The notes under the pieces: model-generated
Databases searched by the model: none
The model's input: the letters and a program-made list of their open reading frames with translations, nothing else
Told to the model about the DNA's origin: nothing
Program-made: the position numbers and the translations under genes
Assembly: GCA_036250225.1 (NCBI GenBank)
Contig: JAPZLL010000020.1
Location: 124,001 to 188,000, forward strand
Origin: Cercophora sp. LCS_1
Taxonomy: Eukaryota > Ascomycota > Sordariomycetes > Sordariales > Lasiosphaeriaceae
Reading direction: 5' to 3'
DNA: 64,000 nt
Shown here: positions 31,581 through 42,527 of the stretch, piece after piece
How the letters are laid out: every line of letters starts with the position of its first letter
Numbering within the stretch: the stretch's first letter is position 1

Positions 31581-34500
31581 ATGCAGACATCGGGATACAC
31601 AGTGATTTCCGCGATGAACGAGGACGACCGCAGTCAATTTCTCTCACAGGCGTACCATGAGTGCGTCGATGCCTTTGGCAAGTTCCTTCTCTCACTGGAT
31701 GCGAACGATCGCCCCGCCGCTGTCCTCGAAGCCGCCAGAAATCGCAACATATCGGACGAGTACGGCAGACTGAAGATTTGGGGAAGTCAGGCAAGAGCAG
31801 AACTACCACCCCGAGCTCGTGGATCTCTAGACGACACCCTTCGGCACGATGAAGAGCTTCGATCGCTGGTAGGAGGTATCCTCTCGAGACTTAAAGGCCT
31901 TCTGGTTCAGGGTAACGAAGCTTCCCCAAGGATGGATGTGGAGCGTTACTGACAATGACGTATCAGCTACAGCGGCTCTTGGAGTGGCGGAAGCGGCGCC
32001 GGAGCTCAACGTAACCCCAGGACACGGACAGGCGGAGGACTTCGATTCCAACAGCAGCATCTCCGAGGAGTCTTTTTCTGACCTTGATTCCAATCCTGGT
32101 TTGGAGCTCGCCGCTCGAGAGACAAGGTTCCCTACGGACCCAAGATCTAGTATGATCCAACGACTGATCCGCCAGATATCAGAGCAAATTGTATCATTAT
32201 ACGACCTCTCTGCTCTGCTACGCCGGCCAAGGGTTACCAACAAGTACATCAGCTCCACCAGTTCTAAGAACACGCAAAGGCATTCCGGCGGAAGCGATTC
32301 ACTGAGATTCAGCGAAGGGTGCCAAGCCTGGGACGTAGAGCATATGTCAGAAAAGGTGTTACAATGGCGTGGTTTGACCAAAGCCGGGCGGGCGGAGAGG
32401 TTTGAGGAGGAGGAGTGTGTCACGACCGAGAGACTTGGCGCTAAACGGGGCAGTAATGAAGTCGACTGGTTCATCTTGCGGCTTGCACGAGCGAACACAA
32501 GAAGGCGAGAACAGCTACGGTACTGGGTTGACCATCCTTACGCTCCGGGCGACACTCCTGAGCCAACAGAAACTCTCGTCAAAGGCGGTGCCAAGCATCC
32601 GGACATCAGGTCGACGGAGCGGCCGGTGCCTCCCACCACAAAACCAACGGATCTGGTGTCTACAAGTGAGGGAACAAAGACTACCGTCTCTAAACAAAGC
32701 TTTTCGACTGCAGCTATCTCTGCCGTCCACGACACCAAGACTAACACGCGGCCAAGAACCGTTTATGAACCCACAGCCATCGGACATCGGATCTCTAACT
32801 CCGTGCCGAATCCACCAGCCAGCACAGGCTCTACGTTCAAGTGCCCGTACTGCGCAATGACGCTGGAGTCTGACTTGGCGAGTGACAGGCAATCATGGAA
32901 GTAAGTGTTGATCAATGACTACCTGCAGCTGTCGCTGCCCACTAACCCGAAATTGAGACGACATGTCTTTCATGATCTCCGCCCCTACGTCTGCACTTTT
33001 GAAGAGTGCCAGAACGCATCAAAGATGTACGTCACCCGACACGAGTGGATATACCACGAACTACAACTTCACCGCCGACAATTCAAATGTCGAGACTGCG
33101 AGGACGAAAAAACATTTCCCCAGAGGCAACAACTCCTAGCTCACCTACAGAACCACTACGGTGATTCAGTTCCCGAGTTCCATTTATCAGTAATTGCAGA
33201 CATGTGTGATACCCAAGTCGACATTGCCAGCAACAGGGACTCTTGTCTTTTGTGCGGGGAGGAGTTGGCTCTCCCAGCACTCCAGGAGCACTTGGCCTCT
33301 CACATGGAAGATATTGCCATCTTTGTCCTCCCCAAGATAGAAGAGAACTGCGACCCGGAAGCCGCAAACAGTTCCTTACAATTGGCCGCAGGCGGCTCAC
33401 GAGGCAACAACAACAACAGCAGCAGCGACAAAGTGGGCAGTTACGACTTTTCTGTCGATGAAGATCAACTTGGCCATAGTGACGCAATTTCCATGTTGCT
33501 AACAACACAAGAAGGGCTCACCTCGACACTAGCCCTTGACGGGAAACCCCAACCGGAAAGATCATACACAACCCTCCTCGAGGAAGATCACGAGGAGGGC
33601 TCGCGTCACGTTCTTGAGTCTTACCTCGACTTTAACCCCGGGATCTCTGGTGACAATCTCTTCCGTAGCAGCCAGTTGACGTCACTACCATATTACGAGG
33701 ATAACAAGGATTCGCTGCTTGATCTCAGCGACGCCTACGACCTGAGAAGTGATGCTACGCCCGCGCAACTTCCCGATCTTTCTGGAAAAACCTTGAAGGA
33801 ACTTCAGAGGACTTTGGGTAACCTGTTAAAGCGAGGGAGGGCTAAGGCAGCGTGCCAAATGATTGCATCTTGCTCCGATTCAAATCCCCAGCTACTGAAC
33901 AGCTACTGGCTCGGGGATACTCCACTCCTGGCGGCGGCACGACATGGATACCCAGAGGTAGTGAAACTGCTGCTTGAGAATGGTGCTACCATTGAATTTA
34001 GAGACATGGACCAAGAGCTCACGGCTTTACATTGGGCAGCGCGAAATGGCCATTACGAGGTTGCAAAGATTCTAGTGTCGTATGGGGCGGATGTCACCGC
34101 AATGGTGACAAAACATCATGGCGAAACACCGCTGTCGCTGGCTATGGGCAACGGGCATTCCGATATTGCGGCGCTACTTGTAGAAAATGGCGCGAGCGCG
34201 GCGCCCAAGACTCTGTCGGATTCAGAGGATCAGAGGGGGTTAAGACCGCTGGAACAGGCCGTGGCGGACCGAGATGTTGATGGGGTGAGGGACCTGGTCG
34301 ACAAAGGGGAAGATGTCAACTTCGTCAACTCTTGGGGTGAGACGTTATTGATGATTGCTGCCGCCATAACCCGACCAATCATCGTCGATCTCCTGCTTGA
34401 GCTTGGAGCAGACTGCGAGATTAGGAATCGTCATGGCCGGACGGCATTGTGGATCGCCGTTAAGGAAAACAACCCGAGGGCTGTAGCGGCCCTTATCGGG

Positions 34501-34809
34501 GCCGGGGCTCGGGTAGACGTGCGCGATTCTGCCAACAATGCCTTGCTTCCTTGGATGATTCAAACGGGTAGGACCGATTGTATGAGCCTGCTGCTCAATG
34601 GCGGGGCAGATATCGAGATTCAAGATGGCAAAGGGATGACGGCTTTGGCTTGGGCGGCGAAAAACGGTTATCAGGGAGTTTCGAGAGAGTTATTGCGCAG
34701 AGGAGCCAATCCGACGACGGCCAACTCGGCGGGACGGACGCCAGCGGATTTTGCAAAGGAGAGAAGCGAAGTTTTGAAGGTGTTTACAGAGTTCTCGGCG
34801 AGCAAATAG
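31581..34809 (+). CDS. C2H2 zinc-finger and ankyrin-repeat protein, 1038 aa
   Basis: Exons are 31581-31911, 31967-32900 and 32958-34809; introns of 55 and 57 nt, the second with GTAAGT and CTAAC. The N-terminal region (YHECVDAFGKFLLSL, RLKIWGSQARAELPPRARGS) is a conserved helical domain seen in many fungal C2H2 proteins. Residues near 395-535 hold atypical zinc fingers: FKCPYCAMTL ... RHVFHDLRPYVCTFEECQ ... HEWIYHE, FKCRDC ... HLQNHY, and CLLCGEELALPALQEHLASH. From about residue 738 there are at least eight ankyrin repeats (for example DTPLLAAARHGYPEVVKLLL, TALHWAARNGHYEVAKILVS). This architecture often appears upstream of NACHT or kinase modules in fungal recognition proteins; here it ends after the repeats. 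Target binding by the ankyrins and nucleic-acid or protein binding by the fingers are inferred. Confidence 0.9.
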
Positions 34810-35193
34810 TGGCCAGGAGAACCGCTTAGGTAAATGTGGGCACCCTTTGAAGCCATCACCAAATTCAGGAACAGGCTGGAGTAGCCCCAAGGACGAAGGT
34901 TGGCTAGGTAGGTATGAAAGGCGTTGAGTCTATACAATACCGAACACCTGATTGAGCTTTAACCGAGTCTTTGCTTTTGTCAAAAGGACGTCTAGAAGGC
35001 ACTGTGTTGTAGGAGGAGTCACGGACTTCGAGGCCAATAAAGATCACCTGAAATACAAAACATGTTTCCAAGCCCATGTTGACCAGGCCCTTGTTGCAAG
35101 GAGCATGGCCGTGGCGGTGAAGAGGAGGCTTACCTCCTTGAACTAAGGATTATGGGTGGATGTCTCCGTTTCAAAAAGTGAAGGCTACCTACC
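34810..35193. other. Convergent spacer, nothing recognised
   Basis: 3' regions of the C2H2-ankyrin gene and the HET remnant. No coding pattern. Confidence 0.4.
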
Positions 35194-36075
35194 TTATACT
35201 AGAACTATGGTAGATGCCAGGAAACCCTCCATGCCCATTTGCATCTTCAGCGCATCTTCCTTGCTTGGTGTGGTCCATAGACCGGTATCCTGCGGTGGCG
35301 GATAAGGATGCTTGAGTTCAACGTATCCAACTCGCTCACAAGGAAACGTGTATTCCACGTCCGGTTCACAGCCAAGAAACACGAGGGGGACAATATAATC
35401 GGTTGCAGCTGGTGATGTCTGACAAGAGTTCAAACCGTCGTATGTGCAGTAATCAAGTTTGTCGTCGTTGATCCTCAGTTTTTCGGCGTGGAAATCCGCA
35501 TCGTCTAAGAGGTTGTCATTGTGTGAGGTGCCGTTCCAGTTTCGTCGGGTGAGTAACGTTTCGACCTCTGTTAGAGGGGCCTCTAGGGTAATAGTGCATT
35601 CCGACTCCGCCTCTCCTGCCTCTCCTATGGGGGCCCGATTTTCGCTAGGGGCGTATTGGATGTTTCGTATCTTTGCTATCGGAGAGGTCCGCTCCAGTCG
35701 GTCCGGCCACATGGCCTGCGCGTCGACAGAAGCCCAAGACCACGAGGGATACCGCGCGAGCCTTGGCTTTCCCGGTTTTGGAGGCGGCCAGACCACCCAA
35801 GCGAGATCAAGAAGGAGGGATTTCTCCCACATGCCGGCCGTGTATCTGTCATTCGGTCGGAGGTTTCCCACGCGCTGTGCAAGTCCAGCCAAGGCAGCCA
35901 TCTTGTCGGATTCAAATGTGAGCTCAAGTCGAGAATACTCGTGAACTGTTCGGTACCATAAGAGTATGGGGTTCTCTCGAAGCGCCCAGTACGGGATGTC
36001 CTGATATTGGATGTTGGCATAGCTACGGCCGTCATCACCAGAGGAGTCATCGCTGTTCCCACTTTCGCTTCTTTA
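35194..36075 (-). pseudogene. HET-domain protein remnant, C-terminal part only
   Basis: The open frame carries the C-terminal half of a HET-type protein: YWALRENPILLWYRTVHEYS, LTFESDKMAALAGLAQRVG, RYTAGMWEKSLLLDLAWVVW and YPSWSWASVDAQ, ending at 35194. The frame is closed upstream near 36075 by an in-frame TAA. The N-terminal HET core (SYVWG, ID.ICI.Q, RVW..QE) is absent between here and the next gene. It could still give a short protein from an internal ATG (for example MAALAGLAQ), but it looks like a gene truncated at its 5' end. Confidence 0.72.
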
Positions 36076-36390
36076 TGCGGTACAACACACCCAGACAGCT
36101 TCTTCGGCGCAAAAGTGTAACGCCCGGGCCGAAAGCCGCATCTCCAGGTAAGCCCATGCGCGATTGAGCAGTGGCCACCGGAAACGGGAACTTGGTTCAA
36201 GGAAGACATCTTTCTACCATGCTATCAAACCTCCAGAAGTGCGCACAAAAGCCCACCGTCATTCCCGTCCTCTTTCCTCAAGTATAAAACCCGACACAGT
36301 TACCCCTTTTCAAAAACTTCAAGTTCAACGTCAAGGTGATGTTGAGCGGAGCAAGGTACGTCAAAGCCGTAGACAAGATGCCTAGGGGAC
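36076..36390. other. Spacer, nothing recognised
   Basis: An open frame on the minus strand (MSSLNQVPVSGGHC...) shows no HET core. It may be leftover sequence from the truncated gene. Confidence 0.3.
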
Positions 36391-37031
36391 TCATTTGCAC
36401 GCAATCGCGCAACCTGTAATCCAATATTAGCTCAAGCATGCTCAACGACCGAAAGGACAGGAAAATACCTGAAGCAGTACCAGCGCAGTCCAAGCCACCT
36501 GCGCGTCCATCACAACCCATCTTCTGAAGACACGCGGCGTAGCCAAAGCTGCAGCTACCGTCGTCCTCGGCGTACTGGCATGGGGAGAAAGGGTCAGGGC
36601 AGCCCTTTTTGCAGTCCACTGCGTTCTTAGTGACGACGCAGTCTAAATTAGACATGTCAGTACATATTGTCAGCAAGGAGCTGGGGAGAGGTGAAGGAAG
36701 AGAAAGCAGAAGAAAGAGAAGAGGAACTGACATCCATGCGCCATTCCGCCCTGGCCGTTGGTCCAGTATGCGCATTCACCGCTGGTGAGGACAGTGTTGG
36801 TGTTCATGCGGGTGCACGCCTCGTGGACGTTTTTGTCTGGGGGGAAGTCAGCCTGACTGGATGGTTGGCTTTCGGATACTCGCTCATGAACTCACAGCTT
36901 CCGACCTGGCCATAAACTTTGTTGTTGGCGACCCAGACTCCGTTGGCTGCTTTAGCCCAGCCAAAAGCGCCGGCAGGTGCCAGGGCGATGGTGAGGCCGG
37001 TGGAGATGGCGAGGGCGGTGAAGTGCATCAT
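36391..37031 (-). CDS. Small secreted 12-cysteine protein, 145 aa
   Basis: Exons are 37031-36896, 36836-36732, 36642-36469 and 36413-36391 (23 nt), with introns of 59, 89 and 55 nt and consensus borders. The total closes exactly in frame. The signal peptide is MMHFTALAISTGLTIALAPA. The mature part has twelve cysteines: in EACTRM, GECAYW, YCVV, VDCKKGCP, SPCQY, GSCSFG, AACLQKMGC, LDCAG and GCAIAC. An even number suggests six disulfides. GWAKAANGVWVANNKVYGQV precedes them. I do not recognise a named family. Size, secretion and cysteine content are those of fungal effectors or surface-active proteins, but that is inference. The four-exon structure is unusual for so small a protein and suggests an old, constrained gene. 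Confidence 0.85.
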
Positions 37032-38162
37032 GAATGGACGGGTGTTTGGTTAGGTGAGTCGTTTAGACCTGCAAGTGGTGGTTTTGCTTGATGCTGAGAG
37101 ATGCGAGTGCTAAGGATGAAGATTCCACTGACAATGGCCGACATCCTGGGGCATTTATATCCTCCACGACTTCGCCAAAACTCACCACCAAGATCGTCCC
37201 GTGTTCAGGATACTTCTTCTTCCTGATGCCACGTTGATTCAAGTCCGCCTTGCCAGCTGACCTAAGCCGCTCCTTCAAGACGACCAGGATGCACACGATG
37301 TTTCCTTGCAGGGGTATTTTGTAGGCCGAGGTTGAACTTGATGGAGGCTCAGTAGCTAGTGGGAAACCAAGCGAGATGCAAAGCCAAGTTATGTTGATGC
37401 CTGCGTCGTCAAAGGCAATGTGATTGGTTAGGTCGCATCGTTGTGCGTTCCAATTCAGGGGCAATTAAATTTGCGTTGCGGTTGAGTTGTGGATACCTAT
37501 CACAGAGGCTGTGCTTGGTTCCGAGCGAGACCAAGGCCGAGTTGCGGGCGAAGGATTGGACGTTCTTTTGTCACCTTGGTTTGGGTTGCATTTCAGCTTT
37601 AGGGCTGATATTCTTCTGGCAACGTCAACAAGCGAGGCGGCACGGATGAGCAAGTTCAAGTCGCAGCTTGCTCAGCCCCTGACATTCCTCTGCCAGCTCT
37701 CGTTTTACCGTCAAGACTTCTTGTCTCTCTGGCGATGTTTTCATCACGGAATGGTAGCATTCGGCGGTGGAGTTGAACCATAAATTTGGTTCTGCTTGTT
37801 CAAGCGATGATGCCAGGCAGCTGCATCAATTTGGAGAAAAGAGTCCTCAAAGCAAACGTCAAGTATTCTGGTTCTGAACGCATTTTTACCTATGCAATAC
37901 CCTTGGCTACTTAGACCGCGCTGTTGTCTTTTATGATGGATTCAACGCCAACGCCCAAGACATGGCCAATGCATGTCTCAGGTTGTGCATCCCGTGATCA
38001 GCGATGGCTATCGCCGAAGCGGGTGATGCCGCATGAGAAAATAGGCTAAGCTGACTCCGAAACCCACCACACGAACGACCTCTCAACAACACATCTCACC
38101 ATCTCATCAAAACCAAACAACCATCAAATCATAACGTCCGAGATACCCACTGTAATCACATC
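37032..38162. other. Intergenic region of 1.1 kb, nothing recognised
   Basis: Divergent promoters of the 12-Cys gene and the aldo-keto reductase. Only short, non-conserved frames are visible on either strand. Confidence 0.4.
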
Positions 38163-39424
38163 ATGTCCAACACCTCCCTCTTCGGCCGGTACCCCCAACC
38201 CTCCTCCCCACCCACCGAACTCGGCCGGCACCACATCCTCTCGTCCACCTCCGGTCTGCGCGTCTCCCCTCTCGCCCTAGGCGGCGGCAACATCGGCCAA
38301 GCCTGGTCACAAGGATGGGGCACCATGACCAAACCCCAAGCCTTTGCCCTCTTGGACGCGTATTTCGAGGTAATATGATCTCTCCCTCCCCATCCCATTC
38401 ATTCATATTCATTTATTCTCCATCACACAACAAAATTGATTAATCCCACCAGGCGGGTGGCAACTTCATCGACACGGCAAACGACTACCAAAACGGCGAA
38501 TCCGAGTCCTGGATCGGCGAATGGCTCTCCCTGCATGGCATCCGAGACCAAATCGTCCTCGCAACCAAATACACTGCCGACTGCCAGCTGCAAGCCGCCG
38601 GTCCCGGTAAACGCGGCCGCACCGCCAACGCAGGTGGTAACCATCGCCGGTCGATGCATACTTCTGTTCGCGATTCCTTGGAGCGACTAGAGACCGAGTA
38701 TATCGACATCTTGTATGTGCACTGGTGGGATTACACCACGTCCATTGAAGAAGTCATGGATTCATTGCACATGCTTGTCCAACAGGGCAAGGTGATGTAT
38801 CTCGGCATCAGCGATGCACCGGCATGGGTCGTCAGTGCTGCGAATGTGTACGCGCGCGAGCAGGGCAAGACGCAGTTTAGCGTGTACAGTGGACGGTGGA
38901 ATGTGTTGAGCAGAGATTTTGAACGGGATATTCTGCCAATGGTAAGGCATTTCGGGATGGCGATTGCGCCGTGGGGCGTGCTAGGGAGTGGGCGGTGGCA
39001 GAGCAAGAAGGCATTGGAGGGCAGAGATGAACCGCTCAGGCCACTGTTGGGAGGACAGAGGGAGGTGGATGTCAAGCTGTGTGAGGTTTTGGAGAGGGTG
39101 GCTGGGGAGCATGGGGTTGAGTCGGTCACGCAAGTCGCGCTGGCATACGTGCTCACCAAGGCGAGGCAGTTTGGGGTGTATAGCTGTTTTCCTGTTGTGG
39201 GAGGACGGCGGGTCGAGCAGTTGGCGGAGAATATCGGGGCGTTGGGCATCAGGTTGACCGAGGAGCAGATCGAGGCGCTGGAGGCGGTGCAGGAGTTTGA
39301 CATTGGGTTTCCGGCGAATTTTGTTGGCGGTGATCCGAATGTTACGGGCGAGGCGTCCGAGATGACGGGTAGGGGAGCGTTTTTGACGTTTCCGGCGGCC
39401 TCGAAGCCTTTGGCGACTTGGTAG
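38163..39424 (+). CDS. Aldo-keto reductase (aryl-alcohol dehydrogenase type), 392 aa
   Basis: Exons are 38163-38369 and 38453-39424; the intron of 83 nt starts GTAATA and ends CCAG. AKR landmarks: FIDTANDYQNGESE (Asp and Tyr of the catalytic tetrad), LATKYT (Lys), YIDILYVHWWDYTTS (His), GISDAPAW, and the cofactor-binding C-terminal VVGGRRVEQLAENIGALGIR. The length and motif style match fungal aryl-alcohol dehydrogenase/norsolorinic-acid-reductase-like AKRs. These use NADPH to reduce aromatic or polyketide carbonyls. No secondary-metabolite backbone gene lies in the window, so a role in degradation or detoxification is as likely. Confidence 0.94.
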
Positions 39425-40704
39425 GAACTTGATTTGCTTGATCGAGTTCCTTATTACCTGGACTTTGTCACTCAGCATCAATTATTACCCTCTCCCTGTC
39501 TCACAAGTGTCATTATTTCTCCCCGCTTCTTCTTTTCGGTTGAAGCTAGAGTTGCTGTCAGAACGAACCCGCACGCCCAACAGCGCGGTAGTCTCCTGCA
39601 GGTTTCGGTCGTGACCGGCAGCTGTATTTTCCCGGTTTTCACCAGCCGTCTCGCTTCTTTTGACAAGGACCGTGCAAACGGCAACTGCCCCAAAAGTGTA
39701 GACGCAGGAAACCAAGACCTGAGCTCCTGCTCAATCGAGTGCAGGTGCAAAACCTCAGCTGAAGATGGTCCTCCTCGTCTACCATTATCGTGGCAGTGAA
39801 GACGGCATCACACACCCCAAAAAAAAAAATCAAGCATAAACCCCCGAGCGGCAAAGTTCCGCACCAATCCCAGCGCACTCCCAGTTGCTCGGGCCGCCAA
39901 GCATCGATCCAGAACCACACCCAACAAAGTCCAGGGGCTCCAGTCGCAATGGCCCAATCTGCGCACGTCCCTGGGGAAAGGTCTCAGAACCGTCAGGCAC
40001 AATGATCGGTACCTACCTACAATGCAAGCGACAATCCGTGGATAAAACCCGGTTCAGGAACTCCTGCAGCTCCCCACCCGTCCGAGCGTTTCAGGGGTCG
40101 ACAAACCTCACGTCAAATTGATTGCAGGCACGGCTCGGGGACTTTTGGCAGTAGTCGGGCCTGTCAGAAGCAAGAAAAGGATTAAGGCTAACATTCGGTG
40201 ATGCTCAGACCGCTGGTGATAATGGTGCAGTTTATCAACGATATCTTCTCACAGAAAACCACCCCAATCGGTTGGTTGCCAAGACGAACTGCCAGCGAGT
40301 GACGGAGTGAGCTACGCCCAGGGCGATCCGTGGGATAAACGCTTTGAAACGCAATCTATACATAGCCAATACAAACATGCCGTGTTTGGCTGCACACCAT
40401 TGCACACCGTCGACTTGGATGTCAGGGGTACGTAGGTAGGTGGGTGATCGAGCCCCCTCTCTTGTCAATGGGAGAAACGTTTTCTGTCAGGATCCGAAAC
40501 CCCCGCATTCGCTCCCAGGGACTTGCTCAGCGAACGATCAAGATTCGATCGCCGGTATATCTTATCGTTCTTGGCCATGCAAATCGCCATGTGGGATTTG
40601 AACCCCTGGTCCCTGTTGTTTCTCTCTCGACGGTCAACTTGCACCACCAACGACAGCGACAACGACACCAAAACCAGTGAGATAAGAATACGGAAAACAT
40701 CGCC
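39425..40704. other. Intergenic region of 1.3 kb, nothing firm
   Basis: Promoter of the rhodopsin-like gene. A B-box-like GGGTTCAAATCCC on the minus strand near 40601 has no matching acceptor or D arm and was not called as a tRNA. Confidence 0.35.
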
Positions 40705-42009
40705 ATGGCAGAGACGAAATCACTAGAGGCTCTGGGGAAGGAGTCCCGCTTTGCCGAGATTGTTATTATCCTCTCTGTCTTTTCCGTCATCTCCACCCTC
40801 GCTGTTGGATTGCGGTGCTACGCGCGTCGTTGCATCCTGCGCTGTTTCGGGCGTGATGACGGGGTCATGGTTGCTGCCCAGGTTTTGACCATTGCTTCGG
40901 CGGTGGCCATTGGGATCGGTATGCTCGCCCCTCTCTTTCCCTTTCCCTCCTCTCTTCTCGCGCCGTCGTCGGAACTAAAACAACAAGTAGAAGCCCACTA
41001 CGGCCTAGGCCGCCACTCGGTCACCGTCCCTCCCAGCAACACAATCCCCTACATGAAAGCCTTTTTTGCCTCCATCGTCGTCTACAACATCGCCGTCTGC
41101 CTAACCAAAATCTCCATCCTCTTACAATACAAGCGTCTCTTTGCCAACCCCATCATGCAACGCCTCACCCTGTTCGGACTCATCTTCCTCACAGCATGGG
41201 CCGTTGCCCTGGCATTTTTACTCACACTCATCTGCCAACCCGTCGCCGCGTTCTGGGATCCCTCTGTCGGAGGGAAATGTCTCGATGCGCCGACGATATG
41301 GTACATCATGGCGGGTGTGAATCTCGTCACGGACTTTTTGATTCTGACGCTGCCCATGCCGGTGATCAAGAGCTTGCAGCTGGGGAGGAGGCAGAAGGCA
41401 ATGTTGATGGGGGTTTTTTGTTTGGGTTTCTTGTGAGTGCTGTCTTCCCCTTCCCCTTCCCTTCCCTTGGTATTAGCGTCTGCGATGGATTGGATATTGC
41501 GAGACGGGTTACATGTGGATGATGTACTGACATGTGCGACTAGTCCATGCGCCGTCTCGATTTACAGGATCCGAACATTGGGATTCGCCATCACCACCCA
41601 CGATCCCATGTACGATAACGTTGACGCGGCGACGTGGTCGTTTTTGGAACTCACGACGGGTGTGTTGGCCGCTTGCTTGCCCACGCTGAGACCCATCTTT
41701 ATCAAGATCATGCCTGGCATATTTGGGGCCAGCTCGTCGGGCAATCGGTCGCTGCCGACAAATCGGAGCGAAGTTAGGATGCCGAGGCTCAAGTACGGGT
41801 TTTCCGTCATGGGATATGAGTCTGAGGGGAGTGCCAAGGCTGGGAGTACGGAGACGGTTGGGAGAGGGAGGAGGGAGAGAGGTGGTGTTGGGTATAGTGT
41901 CAGTGTTGGGGCGGATTTGGAGAGTGGGGGGGATTGGCTTGGCGAGAGGGGGATCAAGACGACTACGGTCGTGACACAGAAGATTGAGAGTGGGAAAGGG
42001 AGGAGATAA
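40705..42009 (+). CDS. PTH11-like integral membrane protein (fungal rhodopsin domain), 373 aa
   Basis: Exons are 40705-40918, 40991-41432 and 41544-42009; introns of 72 and 111 nt, the first open in frame. The protein has about seven hydrophobic segments, including IVIILSVFSVISTLAVGL, VAAQVLTIASAVAIGIG, FFASIVVYNIAVCLTKISIL, LTLFGLIFLTAWAVALAFLL and NLVTDFLILTLPMPVI. CQPVAAFWD and the loop GKCLD follow the family. The conserved VYNIAVCLTKISILLQYKRLF and LELTTGVLAACLPTLRPI motifs fit the rhodopsin-like domain of PTH11-related G-protein-coupled receptors. The cytoplasmic tail is Gly/Arg/Ser-rich. It lacks a CFEM domain. Surface sensing is the family role; the ligand is unknown. Confidence 0.93.
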
Positions 42010-42527
42010 GTGGTTTTGAGAGGAGTTGGATAGCGCTTTGATACCCTGGCGTTTACTTATTTTGGTTATCTGTGGAGTTTACTCTATCATGGGCACTTCT
42101 TTTGGTTTTCCCTTTGTCCATGTAAAAATGGCCGGGCCATTTGCTGATATGCTAGTCGCTAATTAGTCAATGCTTTGAATGTAACAAAATAATGTGAATC
42201 ACTCTCTTCCATGACTATGGTATAGCGTGAGTCTTTGTAATACTGAGTATATTACGCCACATTTTTAGTCGTACTATTACTTAGCAACCAACGTCAATTC
42301 AGACCCCGGCGTAGCATTGAAGACCTCGGAGTCCGGGAGCCCAATTATCGTAAACCCACAGTCTCTCAACTGTATGACAGTATCAAACCATGACTATTAT
42401 ACCGAAAGATCACAATACAGCAATAACCTTGGGACAAACCAACAATGAACAATAAAGTCAAAGCAAATCCTGGATACAAGAGGGTAACGACAGTATATAA
42501 CCCAAACATAGAAACAAACCTACTTCA
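42010..42527. other. Convergent AT-rich spacer
   Basis: 3' regions of the rhodopsin-like and Ulp1-like genes. No gene was seen. Confidence 0.4.

Noticed and set aside
40590..40660. B-box-like GGGTTCAAATCCC on the minus strand
   Set aside because: The T stem has mismatches and there is no matching acceptor stem or D arm upstream.
38163..42009. Secondary-metabolite cluster around the aldo-keto reductase
   Set aside because: No polyketide synthase, peptide synthetase, terpene synthase or tailoring set lies near it.
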